Assembly (NCBI RefSeq): GCF_038396785.1 | Contig: NZ_CP151087.1 | Span: 992,001 to 1,056,000 of the forward strand | DNA length: 64,000 nucleotides | DNA from: Sphingobacterium thalpophilum | Lineage (GTDB): Bacteria; Bacteroidota; Bacteroidia; Sphingobacteriales; Sphingobacteriaceae | Direction: 5' to 3' | Shown: in pieces, positions 23,336 to 31,404 of the stretch | Numbering within the stretch: position 1 is the first letter of the stretch | How the letters are laid out: each line of letters starts with the position of its first letter | Program-made: the position numbers and the translations under genes | The notes under the pieces: generated by a model | The model's database searches: none | The model's input: the letters and a program-made list of their open reading frames with translations, nothing else | Told to the model about the DNA's origin: nothing

Positions 23336-24154
23336 ATGGAATTTTTATACATAATTATTGCCATCGTTTTTCTTGGATTATTATGGGCATATAGCGCAGG
23401 AGCTTTTGATAAAATCCCAAAAAAAGGATCATTTTCTACATTATCAAAAGAGGTTTATGATAAAGGCCAGCATTTGAAGGACGAAAAAGATTTAGCAGCC
23501 TTAACATTAAATGCGAATATTGAAGCATACATTAAAAATGAAATAGATCCAGGTTCGTTTGATATTAAATTTCATACGCGATTCCCAGTCCCAATTGATT
23601 TTCATGAACTAGAATTTACAGTCATCGATTTCGAGACAGCCAATAAAAATCCTCTAAGCGCAGTCAGTTTAGGAATTGCTCATTTTAAAGGACAAAAGCT
23701 TTTAGATGTAAAAGAATTCCGATTAGAGCCAATTATCAAACATCCTTGGGAATTCGAACATATCCATGGAATTTCGATTAATCAATCTAGAGAGTATTCA
23801 ACATTCGAAAAGCAATGGGAGTATATTAAACCTCATTTGGACAATAGGCTTTTAGTCGCTCATAATGCTGAATTTGATATAAATGTTTTGAAGGAAACCG
23901 TTTCTTTTATAAAACAAAAGCTTACCAACATAAGGGTTGTATGCACTTACAAACTTGCAAAAAGATTTATGAAATATGAATCTAGCTATAAACTGGAAAA
24001 CCTTTGTAAAGATAACGGAATCCCGTATTGGAACCATAAAGCAGCCTACGATGCTGTATCTGCTGGCATATTGTTTATGCATGCAATTTCTCAGGCTCCG
24101 GGTGGAGCGATATCTGATTCTGCAATGAATGGAAAAAGGGTTGCAATAAAATAG
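23336..24154 (+). CDS. Membrane-anchored DEDDh 3'-5' exonuclease (DnaQ-like)
   Basis: A 272-residue protein with one N-terminal transmembrane helix (about residues 3-20) followed by Lys residues, so by the positive-inside rule the body faces the cytoplasm. After a linker of about 75 residues comes a DnaQ/RNase T-type domain: ExoI DFETAN (near residue 97), ExoII HNAEFD (near 180) and ExoIII HKAAYDA (near 236), which supply the DEDDh residues. It should degrade single-stranded ends or RNA at the inner membrane. It is the last gene of the repressor operon and ends at a bidirectional terminator. The nuclease family is firm. A role in stopping incoming DNA is hypothesis; a host-type polymerase proofreading role is unlikely given the anchor. 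Confidence 0.85.
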   Translation: MEFLYIIIAIVFLGLLWAYSAGAFDKIPKKGSFSTLSKEVYDKGQHLKDEKDLAALTLNANIEAYIKNEIDPGSFDIKFHTRFPVPIDFHELEFTVIDFETANKNPLSAVSLGIAHFKGQKLLDVKEFRLEPIIKHPWEFEHIHGISINQSREYSTFEKQWEYIKPHLDNRLLVAHNAEFDINVLKETVSFIKQKLTNIRVVCTYKLAKRFMKYESSYKLENLCKDNGIPYWNHKAAYDAVSAGILFMHAISQAPGGAISDSAMNGKRVAIK

Positions 24155-24159
24155 ATTTT

Positions 24160-24185
24160 AAAGATTAGGCTTTCGCCTAATCTTT
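24160..24185. terminator. Bidirectional terminator between convergent genes
   Basis: An 11-bp perfect stem AAAGATTAGGC (24160-24170) paired with 24175-24185, TTTC loop. It separates the exonuclease gene from the convergent small membrane-protein gene and overlaps the latter's stop. Confidence 0.8.
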
Positions 24186-24533
24186 ATTTACGTCAATTAG
24201 AGATTGAGCTTTCTCTATTAGATCAATCTCCGAAAGTAGTTTTTTTTGTATGTGATCTCGATGTTCACAAGTAGGAATTTTTTGTAACTGACTCATCATA
24301 AAAATTAAAGCTTTTAAAGCTTTAACTCTTTTTTCACTACATGAATAAGGATTTCTTTCAATAAAAGTCCTTGGTGGCGGAGGTGGATTAGGAGAAGTAG
24401 GTATTTGACTGGGTAATCTAACTTCACTACGAAGTTCTTCATACTCATTCTTCCAGTAACAACTGGTATAAATAAGTAAGCCGATTATAGCTACTAACGC
24501 AGCTATAATCATGATAATTTCTTGTTTTTCCAT
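24177..24533 (-). CDS. Small membrane protein with a proline-rich linker
   Basis: A 118-residue protein. The start at MEKQEIIMIIAALV (ATG at 24531-24533) is preferred over an ATG 16 codons upstream because it places the transmembrane helix (about residues 5-26) at the N-terminus. A proline run (SPNPPPPPRTF) follows, and then a helical cytoplasmic-looking tail. It is convergent with the exonuclease gene. Not recognised; it may be a prophage-edge accessory gene or spanin-like, but no lipoprotein partner is evident. Confidence 0.5.
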   Translation of the reverse strand: MEKQEIIMIIAALVAIIGLLIYTSCYWKNEYEELRSEVRLPSQIPTSPNPPPPPRTFIERNPYSCSEKRVKALKALIFMMSQLQKIPTCEHRDHIQKKLLSEIDLIEKAQSLIDVNKD

Positions 24534-24585
24534 AATTAAAATTAGATAGCATGACAAAATTAAAAAACGACAAAAATTCAATTAT

Positions 24586-24759
24586 ATGAACGAAGAGAAA
24601 CAATACGACGGAAATAAGGTAAGAATTACGTTTGAGCTGGCTGCTCCCTATTCTACCATTCAAGAAGAGCTTGATGATTACATCAGTGATATCCGAGAAT
24701 TGGCAGAAGTAAGGGGATTCAAAGTGTTGCCGTGCACAAATGGCACTACCGACCTATAA
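24586..24759 (+). CDS. 57-residue acidic protein of unknown function
   Basis: ATG at 24586, 57 codons, TAA at 24757-24759. The product opens MNEEKQYDGNKVRITFELAA and looks like one small alpha/beta unit with a helix rich in Asp and Glu. It is divergent from the small membrane-protein gene and is followed after 45 bases by a strong terminator, which supports a real transcript. No family recognised. Confidence 0.5.
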   Translation: MNEEKQYDGNKVRITFELAAPYSTIQEELDDYISDIRELAEVRGFKVLPCTNGTTDL

Positions 24760-24804
24760 CTATTTGATTACATGGGCCTAGGTACAGAACTGATTGGCGT
24801 ACTT

Positions 24805-24837
24805 AAAAGCCTCTTTGTTTAAAGCAAAGAGGCTTTT
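24805..24837 (+). terminator. Intrinsic terminator near the right edge of the prophage
   Basis: A 13-bp perfect stem (AAAAGCCTCTTTG at 24805-24817, complement at 24825-24837) followed by TTT. It closes the rightward 57-residue gene. Confidence 0.8.
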
Positions 24838-24872
24838 TTTATACACTATATGGTTTCAAAAGTTAAAATTTA

Positions 24873-24880
24873 TTAAAATC
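24873..24880. repeat. Target-site duplication, left copy
   Basis: TTAAAATC, repeated directly at 26313-26320 on the other side of the insertion sequence. Confidence 0.85.
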
Positions 24881-24949
24881 GGATCAAGCTGAATTCTTGG
24901 GGGGAATGTCAAAAATTTCTTAGTTTAGCATCCTTAATACAGATATCCC

Positions 24950-25303
24950 TTGCAAGAAGCCGAACGTAAATTACTGTCCCTATTGATGCCCGAAGGGCTA
25001 TTGGAATACTTTCAGATTTTAGAAGTCGATCAGGTTGACAATCAGCTCCACATTTATTTAGATGAGCTTAATATTGCTCCGACAGGCTATCAGAACAGCA
25101 AGTTGGAGTCAAAGGGCTTCATGCCTTCCACTGAGATTTCAGACTTTCCCATTCGAGGCCAGAAAGTTACGCTACATATCCGCCGTCGTCGCTGGACGGT
25201 CCTGGATACCGGAGAGATCATCACAAGAGATTGGAATCTGGTGCGTGAGGGTGCTCGAATGACTACGGAATTCGGGCTTTTTTTAAAGAAGATATTTGGA
25301 TAA
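24950..25303 (+). CDS. Transposase N-terminal region protein (first ORF of the IS)
   Basis: A 117-residue protein starting at TTG (24950). It carries an RGQKVTLHIRRRRW segment that looks like a zinc-finger-less DNA-binding head of an ISL3-like transposase; this half probably recognises the inverted repeats. The stop at 25301-25303 overlaps the TTG start of the second ORF. The ORF is complete. Confidence 0.8.
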   Translation: MQEAERKLLSLLMPEGLLEYFQILEVDQVDNQLHIYLDELNIAPTGYQNSKLESKGFMPSTEISDFPIRGQKVTLHIRRRRWTVLDTGEIITRDWNLVREGARMTTEFGLFLKKIFG

Positions 25304-26279
25304 TCATCCTGTAAGCGCCCAATTGGTAGGTCTGTTCTTCCAAATGGACGGTAAGCAACTACAGGATCAATACAAGAACCATCTCAGTGACTTCCAGGAC
25401 TGGGACCAAAAGCCACACGCAGAGCAATGGACCCTTTTTCCTGATAACATATCGGAACACCTGAGCATCGATGAGACCAGCTTTAGCAACGGTGAACTTT
25501 ACACGATCGTAAGCAGTAAATCAGCAAAGGGCAGGAAGGGAACCATATTGGCTACCATAAGAGGGACAAAGGCGGAAGATATTATTGCTGTATTAGAGCG
25601 CATTCCACTTAAACTAAGGAACAAAGTTAGGGAAGTAACGATGGATATGGCCCCCAATATGGCAAAGGCTATCCGTAGGTGTTTCAGAAATGCCAGAAGG
25701 GTTATCGATCGGTTTCATGTACAAAAACTTGCTTATGATGCTGTTCAGGAACTCCGTATCAAATACCGATGGGAAGTCTTAGATGCAGAAAGCAAAAAAA
25801 TAATGGAATCGCGAAAACGGGGTATCCCATATGACCCCGAGTTGTTGCCTAATGGTGATACGCTCAAACAGCTATTAGCTAGGTCGAGACACCTCCTGTT
25901 CAAGCATCCAAGTCGATGGTCGGAAAGCCAAAAACGCCGTGCAGAACTGCTGTTCATCAGGTTTCCCAAGCTAAAACAGGCTTATGATCTTGGAGTTGCC
26001 TTAGGTGACATCTTCAATAAATGCAGGGATAAAAAAGTTGCTTTCACAAAGTTAGGACTGTGGCACAACCAGGTTGAGAACGCGGGTATTGCTTCATTCG
26101 AGAGTGTCGCAAGATCCATTGCAGCACATCATCAATACATTCTCCACTACTTCGACAATAGAAGCACCAATGCATCCGCAGAGTCCTTCAATGCAAAACT
26201 CAAAGCTTTCAGGAGCGTCTTCCGTGGAGTAAGGGATACAACATTCTTCCTGTACAGAGTGATGAAATTGTATGCTTAA
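25296..26279 (+). CDS. ISL3-like DDE transposase (second ORF of the IS)
   Basis: A 327-residue catalytic protein. The DDE triad fits SIDETSFS (first Asp), VTMDMAPNMAKA (second Asp) followed by RRVIDRFHVQKLAYDA, and NASAESFNAKLKAFR (Glu), the pattern of the ISL3 transposase domain. It begins at TTG 25296, 8 bases inside the end of the first ORF and in the +1 frame. That frame is closed by a TAA at 25284-25286, so the protein is made by reinitiation, or by a +1 shift within the last 17 bases, rather than by a -1 slip. The ORF is complete up to 9 bases before the right inverted repeat. Confidence 0.85.
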   Translation: MDNHPVSAQLVGLFFQMDGKQLQDQYKNHLSDFQDWDQKPHAEQWTLFPDNISEHLSIDETSFSNGELYTIVSSKSAKGRKGTILATIRGTKAEDIIAVLERIPLKLRNKVREVTMDMAPNMAKAIRRCFRNARRVIDRFHVQKLAYDAVQELRIKYRWEVLDAESKKIMESRKRGIPYDPELLPNGDTLKQLLARSRHLLFKHPSRWSESQKRRAELLFIRFPKLKQAYDLGVALGDIFNKCRDKKVAFTKLGLWHNQVENAGIASFESVARSIAAHHQYILHYFDNRSTNASAESFNAKLKAFRSVFRGVRDTTFFLYRVMKLYA

Positions 26280-26312
26280 AAATGATTACCCCCCAAGAAT
26301 TCAGCTTGATCC

Positions 26313-26320
26313 TTAAAATC
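26313..26320. repeat. Target-site duplication, right copy
   Basis: TTAAAATC, the direct repeat of 24873-24880. Removing the element and one copy restores an AT-rich intergenic target with no interrupted gene that I can see. Confidence 0.85.
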
Positions 26321-26358
26321 TCGTCGATATGGCAGTCGAGCTTGAAGATGAAAATAAG

Positions 26359-26445
26359 CTAGGGCTTTTCCCCTTTCTCATTTTTAAATTGACCATACAG
26401 AAAAAAAGCAACGAAGGCGAGTATGGCAATTAAAACAACATTCAT
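26359..26445 (-). CDS. 28-residue single-span membrane microprotein
   Basis: ATG at 26443-26445, 28 codons, TAG at 26359-26361. The peptide opens MNVVLIAILAFVAFFLYGQF and ends in a charged tail (KNEKGEKP). There is no Shine-Dalgarno match, only an AT-rich leader, which is normal here. The rest of this 305-base gap (26313-26617) shows only the hairpin at 26490-26520. It may be host or prophage; it resembles in size and shape the microprotein at 19629-19715. Confidence 0.4.
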   Translation of the reverse strand: MNVVLIAILAFVAFFLYGQFKNEKGEKP

Positions 26446-26489
26446 ATGGTTATATTTTAGGTTAATAATAATTTAAATATATAAAAATA

Positions 26490-26520
26490 GATAAGGCCGA
26501 GCAAATGCTTCGACCTTATC
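26490..26520 (-). terminator. Probable terminator of the GH3 gene
   Basis: A 14-bp imperfect stem (GATAAGG...CCTTATC with one mismatch) read leftward into CTATTTTTATA. It lies about 100 bases after the GH3 stop. Confidence 0.55.
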
Positions 26521-26617
26521 AAAAGTAATTGCTAATTATCTGGCGCTGATTGACCCCAGGACCATCTAAATGAACTGAAACTATGATGGTGACTTACATA
26601 GTATTTATGGATTAAAC

Positions 26618-28930
26618 CTATTTCTTTACAAACTCGCGCACGCGCTCATCTTTAATTACACCCGACCAGTTCAAACCATAACCAAAATCGTAAGCATGTC
26701 CGGCTTGATCAACATATACCTCCATATCAAAGGGCACATCCTCTGCTTGCTTCTCTACTGTAGCCATATTCGCTGGCATTTGAACCGGTAAAAGACCAGA
26801 TGGTTCATACTTTCCAAACATAACATCCAATACAGCCTGTGTCGATACACCAAAATTCAAGACAATACCAGAGACTTCCTTCTCAAACTCGGCAAATACC
26901 ATCGGCTTGTTGGCAGTTACAGCAACCAGAACTGGTTTATCTTTCATCATATCCTTCGTATCCAATATCGTCTGAAGATCCATCACATTAGCAGCAGTCA
27001 CCATTTTATTCTTATAAGATCTATTCTTAATCGATGGATCGATTACTGGATCACCCGCAGCGATGCTCTCCGCTCGTGCGTTTGAGGCGGTATAACTGCC
27101 ATATTGCAAGGAAATGGGAACATATCCATTTCCACCATTCTTGCGATCCCTTTCGCTATACCCACCTTCGGCACTGATCGGGCTCTGTACAAACACGACT
27201 GCAAGATCAGCTTCATTGGGGTTATCGGTTACATCAGCATATTTCCGCAAGAGATCGATGTTGACGGGGTATTCCAATCGCGCCTGTGTATAGTTTCCCC
27301 ACCAATCTTTCATTGCTGCCTTATACATCTTCGGAACATAAACTTTTTTCCGTCCACGAATAGGCAATTGCTGATTACTATTCTTTAGTAAAACAACGGA
27401 CTTTACCTGTGCGTCGTAGCCCTCCTTCATATAGAGCGGATTTCCGACAGTGACACGACTCTCCTCGACATCCAAATATGGATTTTCAAAGAGTCCTACC
27501 CGGAAAATATTCAACAGAAGCCTTCTAGCGGAAGCTTCAAACCGTTGTCTCATAAATTTCTGTCCGTGCTCTTTGACACCCAGTTCATAGGCCGACAAAA
27601 CAGGAGCCTTATCGTTATTGCCTCCAAATTGATCTACACCTGCCATTAATGCTTTATAATGACGCTCTGCCACCGACAGCTGTTCTACCCCCCAGGGTTT
27701 ACCTGCAAATCCATCTGGCTTAGGCGCTTCATCTCCCGTAATCAGCCAGTCCGAACAGATCACACCATCATAACCGTAGGTGCCGCGCAATAAGTCGGTA
27801 AGCAAATATTTGCTATAACCATTTCCCACATTTTCACCATTCTTCTTGTCCTGACCAAAAGAAATCGTATAATAGGGCATAACCGCGGCAGCTTTGCTCG
27901 TCTTTCCAGTCAACTGGAAAGCTCCATTGACAAATGGAATAATATGTTGCTTCAGATTATCACCTGGATATACCGCAAACTTTCCAATAGCCCAATGGCC
28001 GTCCCGACCACCTTCCTCAGGCCCTCCACTGGGCCAATGTTTCACCATAGCATTGACACTCTTATACCCCCAGCCTAAGGCAATTTCGTCATTTCCACTC
28101 GATGTCTGAAAGCCATCAATATAAGCTCTAGCCATGGCTGTGGTCAACTCGGGGCTCTCTCCGAAAGTCATACCAATGCGGTACCAACGCGGCTCGGTAC
28201 CCAAATCTATCTGTGGCGATAATGCCGTCGTGATGCCCAATGATCGATATTCCGAAGCCGCCACTTGCCCAAAACGTTTAACGATAGCTGGATCGAATGT
28301 CGCCGCCATCGCAAGTCCATCCGGCCACATCGAAATTTGCCCCCCTGCCCCTGCATTGAACTCCGCATTGACAACAGCATTATGACGTGGATCGGAGCTA
28401 TTATTCGCCGGGATACCCCATCCCAACCCTTCCACAAAACGCTGCAACTCATTATTCCAGCGGGCAGCGGTTTCCGGATCTTTTACTGCCGTTAACAGGA
28501 CATGCCTAAGCCCATCCTTCTCCAGAAATTCGCGCTGCTGATCGGTCAGGGCCCAAGGTGAAACAAGACCTTCCTGGTAATTTTTTCCTTGATAGGTGCC
28601 AGCCATAAATCCAAGGGCCGGTGCTGGTAAAGCTTGATGTCTGCTGTATAACATAAGTCCAGCAATCTGATCAATAGATAATTTTGAGGCGAGATCTTTG
28701 GCACGTTCCTCTGGTATCAAACGCCAGTCTTCATAACGATCTAATTTCCCATTTCGATTGAGATCCTTAAATTTATTTCCAGCAATGCTTAGGATCTGCA
28801 CTCCTGAAGTTGTCGAATAACCCAAGACAGGGCCGTATTTATTCTCAATCTTTTGATAAACCTGGCCTTGTGCCGAAAACGTTAAAAATAGACTGAAAGA
28901 TGAAGCGAATAGTAGTTTCCTTGCATTCAT
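26618..28930 (-). CDS. Secreted glycoside hydrolase family 3 enzyme (beta-glucosidase/xylosidase type)
   Basis: A 770-residue protein from MNARKLLFASSF (ATG at 28928-28930); a start 12 codons upstream would spoil the signal peptide. Residues 1-23 are a Sec signal peptide. Near residues 55-70 lies a DLNRNGKLDRYEDW loop, a calcium-binding EF-hand or dockerin-like motif that some Bacteroidota GH3 enzymes carry. The nucleophile fits Asp394 in VICSDWLITGDE; the KHWPSGG segment corresponds to the usual KH-FPG substrate loop. The C-terminal half has the alpha/beta sandwich and the late FGYGLNW segment. It should release terminal sugars from plant or microbial glycans in the periplasm or at the surface. 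It is divergent from a NUDIX-type regulator. Confidence 0.9.
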   Translation of the reverse strand: MNARKLLFASSFSLFLTFSAQGQVYQKIENKYGPVLGYSTTSGVQILSIAGNKFKDLNRNGKLDRYEDWRLIPEERAKDLASKLSIDQIAGLMLYSRHQALPAPALGFMAGTYQGKNYQEGLVSPWALTDQQREFLEKDGLRHVLLTAVKDPETAARWNNELQRFVEGLGWGIPANNSSDPRHNAVVNAEFNAGAGGQISMWPDGLAMAATFDPAIVKRFGQVAASEYRSLGITTALSPQIDLGTEPRWYRIGMTFGESPELTTAMARAYIDGFQTSSGNDEIALGWGYKSVNAMVKHWPSGGPEEGGRDGHWAIGKFAVYPGDNLKQHIIPFVNGAFQLTGKTSKAAAVMPYYTISFGQDKKNGENVGNGYSKYLLTDLLRGTYGYDGVICSDWLITGDEAPKPDGFAGKPWGVEQLSVAERHYKALMAGVDQFGGNNDKAPVLSAYELGVKEHGQKFMRQRFEASARRLLLNIFRVGLFENPYLDVEESRVTVGNPLYMKEGYDAQVKSVVLLKNSNQQLPIRGRKKVYVPKMYKAAMKDWWGNYTQARLEYPVNIDLLRKYADVTDNPNEADLAVVFVQSPISAEGGYSERDRKNGGNGYVPISLQYGSYTASNARAESIAAGDPVIDPSIKNRSYKNKMVTAANVMDLQTILDTKDMMKDKPVLVAVTANKPMVFAEFEKEVSGIVLNFGVSTQAVLDVMFGKYEPSGLLPVQMPANMATVEKQAEDVPFDMEVYVDQAGHAYDFGYGLNWSGVIKDERVREFVKK

Positions 28931-29025
28931 ATAATCTGTTATTTTAATAAATGAGTTCGTAGTCAAAACGTCCGCCTTATCGGCAATAAAAACATTTGGC
29001 TTGATACGTTATAATCAGTTACTTA

Positions 29026-29048
29026 TATTGCTTCTTTATGAAGCAATA
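29026..29048. promoter_or_regulatory. Inverted repeat in the GH3/regulator divergent promoter
   Basis: A 9-bp perfect inverted repeat TATTGCTTC-TTTAT-GAAGCAATA in the 312-base gap between the two divergent genes (28931-29242). It is a candidate operator for the NUDIX-type regulator; the rest of the gap is AT-rich with nothing else I can name. Confidence 0.5.
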
Positions 29049-29242
29049 CAATTGTACAACCTTTTTGTTCAAATACAAAATAAAATCAACGAAATAACAC
29101 AAAAAGCTAACTATCAATCTATTGATTTAACAAAAAAGCCCCTAATGTAATTTTTGACACAAGGAATTGTTCGACTTTTATCGGCCAACTTGCCTCCCAT
29201 TGAGATATTTTTTTGTAATATTAACCCAAAGACAGAAAGTAC

Positions 29243-29992
29243 ATGGATTTCAGAACACAGATTATTAACGCATCGGCAGAGAGTTATGAAAAATTTCTAC
29301 CTCACATTTCTGTAGACACCGTCGTCTTTGGCTTCGACCAAGGTTCTTTGAGAATCCTTTTACTAAAAATGAACTACAATAAAGAGTGGTTTCTTCCTGG
29401 AGGCTATGTGGGGAAAGAGGAGGATACTGACGAAGCGGTCAAACGTGTACTTTATGAACGCTCGGGTGTAAAGGATATCTTCTTGGAAGAATTTGCTGTA
29501 TTTGGAAACCCACAGCGCAGCCAGCAATCCTTTGCAGATTACCCCGACACACTGTGGAACAAACAGCGTTTTATTTCAATTGGTTACTACGCGCTGGTAA
29601 ATTACAAACATGTTGTTCCTCAACCTGATTCCTTAAGTGAGACCTGCCAGTGGATCGACTTTAAGGACATCACTGAACTTAATATCACCATGGACCACCG
29701 CAAAATCATCAGCAAGGCTCTTCGGACTCTTCGCGAACGGCTTTCTTACAAACCAATAGGATACAATTTACTACCAGACAAGTTTACACTGTCCGACTTG
29801 CAAGGGCTCTATGAAACAGTACTTGGTAAAAAACTTAATCGAGGCAATTTTTATCGTAAAATGAAAAACATGGGCATCCTTCAAAAACTTGACGAACAAC
29901 GGAAAGGCGGAGCCCACAAAGCTCCCGACCTCTATAAGTTCAACGTGGAAACCTACAAGAATATCTTACAGGAAGGTTTAAATACCTGGTAG
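29243..29992 (+). CDS. NUDIX-domain transcriptional regulator (NrtR/AraR-like)
   Basis: A 249-residue protein with an N-terminal NUDIX domain (about residues 20-155) and a C-terminal winged-helix part (KFTLSDLQGLYETVLGKKLNRGNFYRKM). The NUDIX box begins GGYVGKEEDTDEAVKR but continues VLYERSGV where active hydrolases have RE-U-EE-G; the lost Glu residues suggest that it senses a ligand rather than cleaving it. Regulators of this type control sugar catabolism in Bacteroidota. It is divergent from the GH3 gene, its most likely target. Family is firm; the ligand is unknown. Confidence 0.85.
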   Translation: MDFRTQIINASAESYEKFLPHISVDTVVFGFDQGSLRILLLKMNYNKEWFLPGGYVGKEEDTDEAVKRVLYERSGVKDIFLEEFAVFGNPQRSQQSFADYPDTLWNKQRFISIGYYALVNYKHVVPQPDSLSETCQWIDFKDITELNITMDHRKIISKALRTLRERLSYKPIGYNLLPDKFTLSDLQGLYETVLGKKLNRGNFYRKMKNMGILQKLDEQRKGGAHKAPDLYKFNVETYKNILQEGLNTW

Positions 29993-30135
29993 TACAATCA
30001 CCAACACTTTGACACCAAATTTATAATACACTACAGCCTAGTCACCGCTGACACAGGCCAACATTCTACCATCGGCTAAACTAACCCGCAAGAAACTGAG
30101 ATGCGCAGTACAGAAGTCCAACCTTTACAATTGAT

Positions 30136-30501
30136 CTATACAATATATTTATTGACAATATTTTCCAAATCTTCCAAATCAAAAGGTTTAGATAAAAAAT
30201 CATCCGCTCCGGCACGATCTGCTAGGGATTGAATATCGTTGTTTGCCGATACGTATATTACGGGAATATGGCTAAAACGCTTATCTGATTTAAGCAATCT
30301 AGTCGCTTCAACACCACCTATGTTTGGAATCCAGTTATCCATTAAGATAAGGTTGGGCTCTGCAGATTCCACCTTTTGGATAATATCATGTGAAGTTTCG
30401 GAAACTTCAACATGGAACCCTAAATCTGTCAAAACAACCGTTATAACCTCCAAAATAATGGTATCGTCCTCAAATATCAATACCGTTTTTGCTTTACTCA
30501 T
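30136..30501 (-). CDS. Single-domain response regulator
   Basis: A 121-residue CheY-like receiver: acidic pair EDD (residues 11-13), phospho-acceptor Asp55 in LILMDNWIPN, Ser/Thr position in IYVSAN and Lys in LSKPF. There is no output domain, so it probably relays phosphate or binds a partner. It is the last gene of the leftward signalling operon, 72 bases after cheR. Confidence 0.85.
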   Translation of the reverse strand: MSKAKTVLIFEDDTIILEVITVVLTDLGFHVEVSETSHDIIQKVESAEPNLILMDNWIPNIGGVEATRLLKSDKRFSHIPVIYVSANNDIQSLADRAGADDFLSKPFDLEDLENIVNKYIV

Positions 30502-30573
30502 ATAAAATAGTTTATGTATACCCTCATTGTTTTACATCAGACACAAAATGATTCACGTCTGCCTGCCCCCCCC

Positions 30574-31404
30574 CTATAAGGTATAAAGTTTTTTCCAAAT
30601 TTTTTGATCCCCTACAGGTGTAAAGTTATGTTGAATACCTGAAAATCGTATGGTTTCTTTACTACCTAATGCCAAATATCCTAAATTTTCTAGACTCGCA
30701 TCAAATAATTTAAAGACACGCTCTTGCAAGTCCTTATTAAAATAGATCAAGACATTACGACAAAGGATTAATTGAAAGCTATTAAATGAGGTATCAGATA
30801 CCAGATTATGGGTAGATAAAATCATTTTTTGCTTTAGATCGGCATTGAATTTCGCCCATTCATAATTTGCTGTATAATATTTCGAAAAATCCTGTTTTCC
30901 TCCAGATTCTATGTAATTCTCAGAGAAAGATTTTATCTGGCTCAATGGATATACACCATTCCGGGCAATATCAAGTACCCGTGGATTAATATCCGTTGCA
31001 TATATCAATGACTTGTGATACAAATTGGCCTCTTTTAGCAAAATGGACATCGAGTAAGCTTCCTCTCCTGTGGAGCAACCAGCAATCCACACACGGATCA
31101 ACGGGTATGTGCCCAATTGTGGTAGAATTTCCTCCCGTAGCTGACGAAAGAATAAAGGATCCCGAAACATCTCAGTTAAGTTAACGGTAATCTCTTCTAC
31201 AAAGTGTTGCAAAAATGCAGGATTGTCCTTTAATACAAAGCGAAGTTCGGCAAAGCTTGCCAAACGGTCATTCGTCATAAGCCGATTAATCCGCCTCTTC
31301 ATCGAGGCACGGCTATACTGCAAAAAATCATACCCGTAGTCTCGATAGATATCTTCAAGCAAAATATCTATTTCATGGTCTTTTATGATACTATAGCCCA
31401 ACAT
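30574..31404 (-). CDS. CheR-type protein-glutamate methyltransferase
   Basis: A 276-residue CheR: an N-terminal helical domain (about 1-85, MKRRINRLMTNDRLASFAEL) and an AdoMet-dependent methyltransferase domain with VWIAGCSTGEEAYSMSILL, IYATDINPRVLDIARNGVY and LILCRNVLIYFN. It would methylate Glu side chains of a sensor. No methyl-accepting chemotaxis protein or CheA lies nearby, so the substrate is probably the hybrid kinase or another sensor. The start codon directly follows the stop of the receiver gene upstream. Confidence 0.9.
   Translation of the reverse strand: MLGYSIIKDHEIDILLEDIYRDYGYDFLQYSRASMKRRINRLMTNDRLASFAELRFVLKDNPAFLQHFVEEITVNLTEMFRDPLFFRQLREEILPQLGTYPLIRVWIAGCSTGEEAYSMSILLKEANLYHKSLIYATDINPRVLDIARNGVYPLSQIKSFSENYIESGGKQDFSKYYTANYEWAKFNADLKQKMILSTHNLVSDTSFNSFQLILCRNVLIYFNKDLQERVFKLFDASLENLGYLALGSKETIRFSGIQHNFTPVGDQKIWKKLYTL

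Larger units (their letters stand above)
24881..26312 (+). mobile_element. Intact insertion sequence, ISL3-like (ISAon1-type)
   Basis: A 1432-bp element. The termini are 24-bp perfect inverted repeats (GGATCAAGCTGAATTC... at 24881-24904, complement at 26289-26312). An 8-bp direct repeat TTAAAATC flanks it (24873-24880 and 26313-26320), the duplication length known for ISL3-family elements. It carries two overlapping ORFs: an N-terminal protein and a DDE transposase. Perfect ends and duplication point to a recent insertion. I recall this two-ORF arrangement under the name ISAon1 in Bacteroidota; that sub-name is from memory. Confidence 0.9.

Noticed and set aside
1..24800. Mu-like transposable prophage
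   Set aside because: The visible genes are primase-ATPase, sigma factor and a terminase module; there is no MuA/MuB-type pair, and the switch region is followed by early replication genes instead.
25280..25303. Programmed -1 frameshift joining the two IS ORFs at the T7 run
   Set aside because: The second ORF is in the +1 frame and that frame has a TAA at 25284-25286 just after the T-run, so a slip there cannot join them.
26313..26340. tRNA fragment or attachment site beside the insertion sequence
   Set aside because: No clover-leaf arms can be drawn, and no direct repeat with the left prophage end can be tested because that end is outside the window.
30574..31404. Full chemotaxis operon
   Set aside because: Only CheR and receivers are present; CheA, CheW, CheB and a methyl-accepting receptor are absent from the operon.
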